A stretch of 30,864 bases of DNA. Origin: DATKEH01 sp035546355 (GTDB lineage Bacteria; Acidobacteriota; Thermoanaerobaculia; Multivoradales; JAIOJS01). The translations under genes and the position numbers were made by a program. The stretch is from contig DATKEH010000170.1 in NCBI GenBank assembly GCA_035546355.1, positions 1-30,864 on the forward strand, in the 5' to 3' direction. Below, piece by piece: positions 22,951-30,864 of the stretch (position 1 is the stretch's first letter; each line of letters opens with the position of its first letter). The notes below the pieces were generated by a model that searched no databases, was not told where the DNA came from, and saw only the letters and a list, made by a program, of their open reading frames with translations.

Positions 22951-23012
22951 AGGGGTAGGGCCGGCGCGTCTTCCGCCCTGCCGCCCACCCGGAACGGAGA
23001 GGAAACCCTGTT

Positions 23013-25000
<1,988 letters not shown>

Positions 25001-25004
<4 letters not shown>

Positions 25005-25921
25005 CCTCGTCGGGAGTCGCCCCACCCGTACCGGTCGCGGAGCGGCTCGGGTGGCGTCTCCGCCTGCCGCGCGGCCGCGCCCTCGAAGCCGCGGGCCGCC
25101 CGCTGGTCATGGGGGTGCTCAACCTCACCCCCGACTCCTTCAGCGACGGCGGGGCGTGGCTCGAGCCGGAAGCGGCGGTGCGACACGGTCTGGCCATGCT
25201 CGCCGACGGCGCGGAGCTGCTCGACCTCGGCGCCGAGTCGACGCGTCCGGCCGGCCGCGTCTACGGCGCCGGCGCCGCCCAGGTGCCGCTCGAGGAGGAG
25301 CTGCGGCGCCTGCTGCCGGTGCTCACCGGGCTGCGCGAGCGCACCACGGCCCCCCTCTCGGTGGACACCCGCAAGGCGGCGGTGGCGCGCCGGGCGCTCG
25401 CCGCCGGCGCCGACCTGATCAACGACGTCAGCGCGCTACGCGACCCGGAGCTGGCGGCGGTGGTCGCCGAGGCAGGCTGTCCGGTGGTGCTGATGCACAG
25501 CCGGGGGGAGATCTCCGACATGCACGCTCACGCCCGCTACGACGACCTGCTCGCCGAGGTCGGCGGCGAGCTCGGCGCCGCCCTCGAACGCGCGGTTGCG
25601 GCCGGCATCGACCGCGAGCAGGTGGTGCTCGACCCCGGCCTCGGCTTCGCCAAGACCGCTGGACACAACCTGCAGCTGCTGCGGCGCCTCGACCTCTTGC
25701 AGGGCCTGGGGCGGCCGCTGCTGGTCGGAGCGAGCCGCAAGAGCTTCATCGGCGCCCTCACCGGCGCGCCCCCCTCGCAACGCACCGCCGGCAGCCTGGC
25801 GGCGGTGGCGTGGGCCGCCAGCCACCGCGCCGCCATGGTGCGCGTGCACGACGTCGCCGAAAGCGTCCAGTTCCTCACCGTCTGGCAGGCGGTGGCGTCG
25901 GCGGCGGAGACGCGGCCATGA
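25001..25921 (+). CDS. folP: Dihydropteroate synthase
   Basis: 306 residues if started at CTG. It condenses p-aminobenzoate with dihydropterin pyrophosphate in folate synthesis and is the sulfonamide target. All family motifs are present: VMGVLNLTPDSFSDGG, LLDLGAESTRP, SVDTRKAAVA, LINDVSAL, VLMHSRG, VLDPGLGFAKT, GASRKSFIG and the closing VRVHDV. The first ATG in frame is inside the first of these motifs, so it cannot be the start. The frame has no ATG, GTG or TTG between the ftsH stop and that motif. CTG at 25001 overlaps the ftsH TGA as CTGA, with GGAG just upstream. Its stop overlaps the cdaA start as ATGA. Confidence 0.94.
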
Positions 25922-26703
25922 CCGCGGCGGCCTTCCTCGAGCTGGTCACCTGGCGCGACGTCCTCGACGTGCTGCTGGTGGCGGTGGTGGTCTACAACCT
26001 GCTGCTGCTGATCCGCGGTACCCGGGCGGTGCAGATCATCCTCGGCATCCTGTTCCTGGTGGCGGTCTACTACCTGGCACGGCTGGGCAACCTGCTCACG
26101 CTGCAGACCACCCTGGAGGCGTTCTTCACCTTCCTCCCCTTCGCCATCATCGTGCTGTTCCAGGACGAGATCCGCCGCGCGCTGGCGCAGTTCGGCAGCC
26201 GCCCCATCTGGGGGATCGGCCAGCAGCAGAAGGTCGAGATCGTGTTCAACGAGATCGTGCTGGCCGCGACCACCCTCGCCTCGCGCCGCACCGGCGCGCT
26301 GATCGTCGTCGAGCGGCTCGAGGGCCTCAAGAACTTCGTCGACAACGGCATCCAGCTCGACGCGGTGGTCTCCTTCGACCTGCTGCTCAACATCTTCAAC
26401 CCGCACACCGGAATGCACGACGGGGCGGTGATCATCCGCGGCGATCGCATCGCCGCCGCCGCCTGCTACCTGCCGCTGACCCGCAACCCCGAGCTGTCCA
26501 GGGGGTTCGGCACGCGCCATCGTGCGGCGCTCGGCATCAGCGAGGAGACCGACGCGGTGGCGGTGGTCGTCTCGGAGGAGACCGGCCGCATCTCGGTGGC
26601 GCACCAGGGGGGCCTGACCCGCGACCTCGACTCCAACGCCCTGCGCAGCACGCTCTACAAGCTGCTGATCACCGACCTCTACCCCAAGGGGGCGCCGGCG
26701 TGA
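25918..26703 (+). CDS. cdaA: Diadenylate cyclase CdaA (c-di-AMP synthase)
   Basis: 261 residues. It makes cyclic di-AMP from two ATP molecules at the membrane. Three N-terminal helices (about 12-32, 37-55, 68-82) anchor the DAC domain. The DGA motif (168-170, in GMHDGAVIIRG) and the RHR motif (200-202, in GTRHRAALGISEETDAVAVVVSEE) that form the active site are intact. The ATG at 25918 overlaps the folP stop as ATGA, and the stop at 26703 overlaps the GTG of cdaR as GTGA. The adjacent cdaR and glmM complete the conserved CdaA-CdaR-GlmM module. Confidence 0.96.
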   Translation: MTAAAFLELVTWRDVLDVLLVAVVVYNLLLLIRGTRAVQIILGILFLVAVYYLARLGNLLTLQTTLEAFFTFLPFAIIVLFQDEIRRALAQFGSRPIWGIGQQQKVEIVFNEIVLAATTLASRRTGALIVVERLEGLKNFVDNGIQLDAVVSFDLLLNIFNPHTGMHDGAVIIRGDRIAAAACYLPLTRNPELSRGFGTRHRAALGISEETDAVAVVVSEETGRISVAHQGGLTRDLDSNALRSTLYKLLITDLYPKGAPA

Positions 26704-27362
26704 GCGATCGCAGCGACGGGCTCCTCGTGCTGCGGGTAATGGCCGCCGCCATCGCCCTGCTGCTGTGGCTCTTCGTCACCCTGGAGCGGCGGGGGGAACG
26801 GCCCGCCGAGAAAGTGGTCGAAGCCAGCGTCACCTACAATCCACCGCCCGGCATGATCCTCCTCAACCCGGTCGACAGGGTGCGGGTGCGGCTGCGCGGC
26901 AGCGAGGAGACGATCCGGCGCGTCAACCCCTACGCCGTCGACGTGCAGGTGGAGATCGACGAGGACGCGAGGGGGGTGGTGGACGTGCACCTCGAACCCG
27001 AGAACGTGCTGCTCCCCGAGAAGCTCGAAGTGGTGTCGATCGAGCCCAGCTTTCTGCGCCTGCAGCTCGACGAGGAGCTGCGCCGGCTGCTGCCGGTGCG
27101 CGTCAAGCTGGTGGGCGAGCCGGCGGCGGGATCGGTGGTGGCGGGCCGGCCGCGGGTTCGCCCCGAGCAGGTCCTGGTCACCGGTCCCAGCAGGCTCCTC
27201 TCGGCGGTCGACCACCTCGAGACCAGCCCGGTGTCGCTCAACGGCCACGCCCTGGATTTCGAGGAGTCGGCGCTGCTGGTGTCTCCCGACCCGCTGCTCA
27301 AGGTGCAGACCCAGGTGGTCTCGGTCTCGATCCCCATGCGCCAGCCGCAGCCTGTCCCGTAG
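26700..27362 (+). CDS. cdaR: YbbR-domain regulator of CdaA (CdaR)
   Basis: 220 residues. An N-terminal membrane helix (about 8-27; LRVMAAAIALLLWLFVTL) is followed by extracytoplasmic YbbR repeats of about 80 residues, with strand patterns such as ASVTYNPPPGMILLNPVDRVRVRLRGSEETI and VLVTGPSRLLSAVDHLETSPVSL. CdaR homologues bind CdaA and tune its activity. This copy is shorter than the four-repeat B. subtilis protein, as is common outside Firmicutes. GTG start, coupled to cdaA through a GTGA overlap. The gene ends 21 bases before glmM, and that gap contains a perfect TATAAT. Confidence 0.88.
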   Translation: MSDRSDGLLVLRVMAAAIALLLWLFVTLERRGERPAEKVVEASVTYNPPPGMILLNPVDRVRVRLRGSEETIRRVNPYAVDVQVEIDEDARGVVDVHLEPENVLLPEKLEVVSIEPSFLRLQLDEELRRLLPVRVKLVGEPAAGSVVAGRPRVRPEQVLVTGPSRLLSAVDHLETSPVSLNGHALDFEESALLVSPDPLLKVQTQVVSVSIPMRQPQPVP

Positions 27363-27368
27363 GGCCTC

Positions 27369-27374
27369 TATAAT
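27369..27374 (+). promoter_or_regulatory. Consensus -10 element (TATAAT) for glmM
   Basis: A perfect TATAAT ends 9 bases before the glmM ATG, inside the run of plus-strand genes. It would make a leaderless glmM transcript. There is no recognisable -35 at 17 bp. Confidence 0.5.
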
Positions 27375-27383
27375 CCACTGCCT

Positions 27384-28739
27384 ATGGCCGAGACCACCAT
27401 CACGCCGAAGCTCTTCGGCACCGACGGCATCCGCGCCCCCTTCGGCGAGTACCCCCTCGACGAGACGACCGTCGTGCGGGTCGGACATTCCCTCGCCGAG
27501 ACGCTCGGCGAGACCACCCCGGCGCCGCTGGTGCTCCTCGGCGGCGACACCCGCGACAGCACCGAGACGATCTGCCGCTGGCTCTCCCGCGGGTTGGCCG
27601 CCGCCGATGCCAGGGTGCTCTACCTCGGAGTCGTACCCACTCCCGCCGTGGCATATCTGGTGCGGCACCTCGCCGCCCAGGGAGGTGTGGCGGTCTCCGC
27701 CAGCCACAACCCGCACCCCGACAACGGCATCAAGCTGTTCGACGCCGCCGGCCACAAGTGGGCGCCGGCGGCGGAGGCCGCGCTCGAGGGTCGGCTCGAC
27801 GGGCCCCCGCCGGCGGCGCCACCGCACGCCGACGAGCTGGAGCCCGACGCCGCGGCGAGGGCCGCCTACCGGGAGGCGCTGGTGGCGAGCGCCGGAGGCG
27901 AGGGGGCCCTAGCCGGGCTGACCGTGGCGCTCGACACCGCCCACGGCGCCACCTGGGAGCTGGCCCCCGACGTCTTCGCCGCGCTCGGGGCGCGGGTGCA
28001 CCTGTTCGGCGCCGCTCCCGACGGCCGCAACATCAATCGCGAGTGCGGCTCCACCCACCCCGATCCGCTCGCTGCCGAGGTGGCGCGCCTGGGAGCGCAC
28101 CTCGGCGTCGCCTTCGACGGCGACGGCGACCGCGCCATCCTCGTCGACGAGCAGGGGCGGGTGCGCGACGGCGACGCCATGCTCTACCTGTGGGCGACGG
28201 CGCTGGCGAGCGAAGACGCCCTGACGCCGCGGCAGGTCGTCGCCACCACCATGAGCAATCTCGGGCTCGAGCATGCCCTGGCCGTCGCCGGCATCGGCGT
28301 GGTGCGCTGCGACGTCGGCGACCGGGTGGTGATGGAGACGATGCTGCGCCAGGGCATCGAGCTCGGCGGCGAGCAGAGCGGCCACGTGGTGCACCGATCG
28401 CTGTCGACCACCGGTGACGGCATCCTGACGGCGCTGCAGCTCGCCCGCGTGGTGGTGCGCCGCGGCGCGCCCCTGTCGCGGCTGCTCGCCGGGTTTCGCC
28501 GCTTCCCCCAGGTGCTGCGCAACGTGCGCGTACGGGAGAAGCGGCCGTTCGCCGAGCTGGCCGAGGTCAGCGCCGCGGCGCGGCGGATCGAAGAGGCGCT
28601 GCGCGCACAGGGGCGGATGGTGCTGCGCTACAGCGGCACCGAGCCGCTCGCCCGCATCATGCTCGAAGGGCCGGACCAGGGAGCGCTCGAGCGCCACGCC
28701 GAGGCGCTGGCGGCGGCAATCGAGGAAGCGCTCGGCTGA
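27384..28739 (+). CDS. glmM: Phosphoglucosamine mutase
   Basis: 451 residues. It interconverts glucosamine-6-phosphate and glucosamine-1-phosphate on the way to UDP-GlcNAc, for peptidoglycan and lipopolysaccharide. The four domain signatures are present: KLFGTDGIR at the start, the phosphoserine loop VSASHNPHPDNGIKLFD with catalytic S107, the metal loop FDGDGDRAILVD, the sugar loop GGEQSGHVV, and the C-terminal phosphate site RYSGTEPLARIML. In other bacteria GlmM binds CdaA and inhibits it, so the adjacency is functionally meaningful. No clear Shine-Dalgarno; a TATAAT lies 9 bases upstream of the ATG. pdxJ begins 9 bases after the stop. Confidence 0.97.
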   Translation: MAETTITPKLFGTDGIRAPFGEYPLDETTVVRVGHSLAETLGETTPAPLVLLGGDTRDSTETICRWLSRGLAAADARVLYLGVVPTPAVAYLVRHLAAQGGVAVSASHNPHPDNGIKLFDAAGHKWAPAAEAALEGRLDGPPPAAPPHADELEPDAAARAAYREALVASAGGEGALAGLTVALDTAHGATWELAPDVFAALGARVHLFGAAPDGRNINRECGSTHPDPLAAEVARLGAHLGVAFDGDGDRAILVDEQGRVRDGDAMLYLWATALASEDALTPRQVVATTMSNLGLEHALAVAGIGVVRCDVGDRVVMETMLRQGIELGGEQSGHVVHRSLSTTGDGILTALQLARVVVRRGAPLSRLLAGFRRFPQVLRNVRVREKRPFAELAEVSAAARRIEEALRAQGRMVLRYSGTEPLARIMLEGPDQGALERHAEALAAAIEEALG

Positions 28740-28748
28740 GGAGCGGCG

Positions 28749-29480
28749 ATGGTGCGCCTGTCGGTCAACGTCGATCACGTGGCCACCCTGCGTCAGGCGC
28801 GCCACGCCAGTTATCCCGACCCGGTGGCGGCCGCCGGCGCTGCCGAAGAGGCGGGCGCCAGCGGCATCACCATCCACCTGCGCGCCGACCGCCGCCACAT
28901 CCAGGACGACGACGTGCGGGCGCTGCGCCGCAGCGTGCGCGGCAAGCTCAACCTGGAGATGGCGGCGACGGCCGAGATGCTGGCCCTGGCGCCGGAGCTG
29001 CGTCCGGACCAGGTGACCCTGGTCCCGGAGCGCCCCGACGAGGTCACCACCGAAGGGGGGCTCGATCTGGCGGCCCACGCCTCGCGGGTGCGCCAGGCCG
29101 CCGGTGAGCTCGCCGCGGCGGGCATCGCCGTCTCGCTCTTCCTCGATCCCCAGCGCGAGCAGATCGAGCGGCTCGCCGGCCTCGGCGGCGGGGTCTCGGG
29201 GTTCGAGATCAACACCGACGCCTACACTCGCGCCGCGGTCGCCGATCGCGCCGCTCATCTGCAGGCCCTCGCGGCGGTCGCCGAGCGCGGCCACCAGCTC
29301 GGCCTCGAGGTCTACGCCGGCCACGGGCTGACGGTCGAGAATGTCGGCGCGGTCGCGGCGCTGCCCCACATGCAGGAGCTCAACATCGGCCACGCGCTGG
29401 TGGCGCGGGCGGTGCTGGTGGGAATGGGCCCGGCGGTGCGCGAGATGCTGGCGGCGATGCGGCGCGGCGTGGACGGCTGA
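28749..29480 (+). CDS. pdxJ: Pyridoxine 5'-phosphate synthase
   Basis: 243 residues, the usual length. PdxJ condenses 3-amino-1-hydroxyacetone-1-phosphate with 1-deoxyxylulose-5-phosphate to pyridoxine 5'-phosphate, the last ring-forming step of the DXP-dependent vitamin B6 pathway. Typical motifs are SVNVDHVATLRQAR at the N-terminus, ITIHLRADRRHIQDDDV, LNLEMAAT, TLVPERPDEVTTEGGLD, and near the end VYAGHGLTVENV and LNIGHALVARAV. The ATG at 28749 follows GAGGAG by 5 bases. It closes the plus-strand run that began at tRNA-Met; a small hairpin follows the stop. Confidence 0.97.
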   Translation: MVRLSVNVDHVATLRQARHASYPDPVAAAGAAEEAGASGITIHLRADRRHIQDDDVRALRRSVRGKLNLEMAATAEMLALAPELRPDQVTLVPERPDEVTTEGGLDLAAHASRVRQAAGELAAAGIAVSLFLDPQREQIERLAGLGGGVSGFEINTDAYTRAAVADRAAHLQALAAVAERGHQLGLEVYAGHGLTVENVGAVAALPHMQELNIGHALVARAVLVGMGPAVREMLAAMRRGVDG

Positions 29481-29486
29481 CGCCGC

Positions 29487-29502
29487 CCGCGCAGTCGCGC
29501 GG
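29487..29502 (+). terminator. GC-rich hairpin after pdxJ
   Basis: CCGCGC and GCGCGG form a 6-bp stem around AGTC, 7 bases after the pdxJ stop. No T-tract follows, so it is only a possible terminator. Confidence 0.3.
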
Positions 29503-29581
29503 CTCCGGCCCCGGCCTGGCGCGGCGAAACATCGCCCGGCCTGCGCCGTAGTCACCTGAGGAACTACCCGGGAGACCTGCC

Positions 29582-30229
29582 ATGCGCCGTACCCCCCTGC
29601 TCGCCTGTCTGCTGCTGCTCGCCGCAGCCCCCGCTGCCGCCGACCGGGACCTGCGCACCGATCGCACCGAGATCGCCGTGACGGGGGCGACGCGGGTCCA
29701 CATCGAGGTGCCGGTGGGAGAGGTCGAGGTGCGCAGCGTCCGCGGAGACACCCTCCGCACCAGCATGACCGTCCGTTGCGGCAACCTCTCCCGGCGCTGT
29801 CGCGAGCGGGCGGAGCCGATCCGCCTGCAGACCCGGCGCGAAGGCTCGACGCTGGTGCTCGACGTCGCCGGCTTCCCCCGCTCGACCTCCAACGGCAGCC
29901 CGTCGGTTCGCCTCGCCGTGATGCTGCCCGAGCGGCTGGGGCTGCAGGTCGAGCTCGGCGTCGGTGAGGCCACGATCCGCGACGTCGCCGCGGACGTGCG
30001 GCTCGAAGTGGGGGTCGGCGAGGCCCGGGTGCGGGTGCCGCGCGAGGCGGTGCGATCGGTCTCGATCGAGGTCGGCGTCGGTGAGGCCGACCTCCGGCCG
30101 AAGCCGCCCCGCACCAGCCGCGCCGGCTTCCTCTTCCTCGGCAACGACGTCCGCTGGGACGACGGCCCCGGCCATGCGTCGGTGGACATCGAGGTGGGCG
30201 TGGGCGAGGGGCGGGTGGAGCTGGAGTAG
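29582..30229 (+). CDS. Exported repeat protein with GVGE strands (DUF4097-like)
   Basis: 215 residues. Residues 1-20 are a signal peptide (LLACLLLLAAAPAAA). The mature part is built from short beta strands with a recurring (I/V)EVGVGEA motif: VHIEVPVGEVEV (39-50), LQVELGVGEATI (121-132), LEVGVGEARVRV (141-152), VSIEVGVGEADL (160-171) and VDIEVGVGEGRVELE (201-215). Such a register suggests a right-handed beta-helix or stacked sheet, as in the putative-adhesin DUF4097 family. C66 and C73 could form a disulfide. It probably lies in the periplasm or at the cell surface. The ATG follows GGGAGA by about 7 bases. Transcription is likely separate from pdxJ. The function is unknown. Confidence 0.7.
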   Translation: MRRTPLLACLLLLAAAPAAADRDLRTDRTEIAVTGATRVHIEVPVGEVEVRSVRGDTLRTSMTVRCGNLSRRCRERAEPIRLQTRREGSTLVLDVAGFPRSTSNGSPSVRLAVMLPERLGLQVELGVGEATIRDVAADVRLEVGVGEARVRVPREAVRSVSIEVGVGEADLRPKPPRTSRAGFLFLGNDVRWDDGPGHASVDIEVGVGEGRVELE

Positions 30230-30289
30230 CCCGCACTCGTCGCCACGACCGTGGTCGCCGGCGTGCAGGCGGGTCGGCAGGACGGGCCC

Positions 30290-30864
30290 TCAGTGGCCGC
30301 CGGCCTCGTCCCCCCACAGCGCCTCGAGGCGTGCGTCGCGGCCGCAGCCGGAGCGATAGAGCTTGTAGCGGATCGGGTTCTTGCGGTAGTAGTCCTGGTG
30401 ATACTCCTCGGCCGGGTAGAAGGGCCCGGCGTCGGCGATCTCGGTGACCACCCGCGGCAACCGTCCGGACTCCTCGAGCCGCCGCTTGCTGGCCTCGGCC
30501 ACCCGCCGCTGCTCGGGGTCGTGGACGAAGATCGCCGAACGGTACTGGCTGCCCTTGTCACAGAACTGGCGGTCCCGCACCGTCGGGTCGATGTTGCGCC
30601 AGAACACCTCGAGCAGCTCCTCGTAGCTCACCTGCTCGGGGTCGTAGACGATGCGCACCGCTTCGGCGTGGCCGGTGCTCCCCGCAGACACCTGCTCGTA
30701 GGTCGGGTCGGCTACCCGCCCGCCGATGTAGCCGGAGGTCGTCGACCGCACGCCCTCGAGCGCGTCGAAAGGGGGCTCCATGCACCAGAAGCAGCCGCCG
30801 GCGAAGGTGGCGACGGCGAGCGCCTCCGTCGCCGGCGAGCGCGCCGCCTCGCCGCCGCTGCCCG
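30290..30864 (-). CDS. msrA: Peptide methionine sulfoxide reductase MsrA (5' end outside the window)
   Basis: At least 191 residues; the N-terminus runs off the right edge. MsrA reduces the S-epimer of methionine sulfoxide in proteins. The catalytic motif FAGGCFWC is present at about 30803-30780, followed by EPPFDALEGV, SGYIGGRVADPTYEQVSAGSTGHAEAV, IDPTVRDRQFCDKGSQYRSAIF and AEEYHQDYYRKNPIRY. The closing SGCGRDARLEALWG contains a likely resolving cysteine. A methionine inside the catalytic motif is not the start, because the frame is open upstream without a stop to the window end. The visible extension (SGGEAARSPATEALAVA) is low-complexity and could link to a signal peptide, so export is possible but unproven. 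Confidence 0.95.
   Translation of the reverse strand, partial: GSGGEAARSPATEALAVATFAGGCFWCMEPPFDALEGVRSTTSGYIGGRVADPTYEQVSAGSTGHAEAVRIVYDPEQVSYEELLEVFWRNIDPTVRDRQFCDKGSQYRSAIFVHDPEQRRVAEASKRRLEESGRLPRVVTEIADAGPFYPAEEYHQDYYRKNPIRYKLYRSGCGRDARLEALWGDEAGGH

Noticed and set aside
27909..30317. An 802-codon minus-strand open frame across glmM and pdxJ
   Set aside because: It is the mirror of well-supported genes and has only low-complexity composition.

Overview
This 30.9 kb window is very GC-rich bacterial chromosome with no mobile element, CRISPR array or phage gene that I can see. The gene set is mostly housekeeping: leuS, rpmG, sodA, tilS, an hpt-like gene, ftsH, folP, cdaA, cdaR, glmM, pdxJ, msrA and three tRNAs. 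It also carries signalling genes (PilZ, a hybrid histidine kinase, a response regulator, an EAL protein, a Ser/Thr kinase) and exported proteins with beta-rich repeats. The mix of c-di-GMP and c-di-AMP genes, PEGA-type kinases, a MnSOD and secreted Ig-like repeat proteins suggests an Acidobacteriota-like or deltaproteobacterial (Myxococcota-like) lineage. That placement is inference; no 16S or other marker was compared.

Layout. 1-2208 (minus strand): the 5' end of a BrxA/BrxB-family bacilliredoxin, an outer-membrane beta-barrel protein, a double-PilZ protein and a small zinc-ribbon protein. 2369-3373 (plus): an MscS-type channel. 3405-7810: two large envelope genes transcribed divergently from overlapping start codons, a polytopic GT-C-like membrane protein and an LtaS/OpgB-like alkaline-phosphatase-superfamily transferase. 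7863-10376 (minus): leuS. 10446-14559 (minus): a translationally coupled signalling operon, hybrid kinase -> single-domain receiver -> EAL phosphodiesterase, joined by ATGA and GTGA overlaps. 14769-16313 (plus): a PknB-type kinase. 16315-17556 (minus): a secreted Ig-like repeat protein. 17782-20896 (plus): a histone-deacetylase-family hydrolase, tRNA-Val, tRNA-Asp, rpmG, an ECF-like sigma factor, sodA and a small cysteine-rich protein. 20923-29480 (plus): tRNA-Met(CAU), then tilS-hpt-ftsH-folP-cdaA-cdaR-glmM-pdxJ. 29582-30229 (plus): an exported repeat protein. 30290-30864 (minus): most of msrA, running off the window.

How it fits together. The long plus-strand run combines the tilS-hpt-ftsH neighbourhood known from Firmicutes with the conserved cdaA-cdaR-glmM c-di-AMP/cell-wall module, and adds folate (folP) and PLP (pdxJ) synthesis. 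The kinase-receiver-EAL operon looks like a phosphorelay whose output is c-di-GMP breakdown rather than transcription; the PilZ protein nearby is a possible effector.

The points most worth following are these: the HPRT-family protein beside tilS and ftsH has lost the general-base Asp and the PRPP-loop Gly, so it may be a non-catalytic regulator; tilS has its only ATG inside the preceding tRNA gene; two genes (folP and the protein after sodA) appear to start at CTG in CTGA overlaps; several genes have a -10 hexamer only 8-14 nt before the start codon, implying leaderless mRNAs; the sigma-factor Shine-Dalgarno is buried in a strong hairpin; and GC-only hairpins without U-tracts sit beside stop codons. 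No intergenic stretch exceeds 300 bases; the longest are 17557-17781 and 14560-14768.
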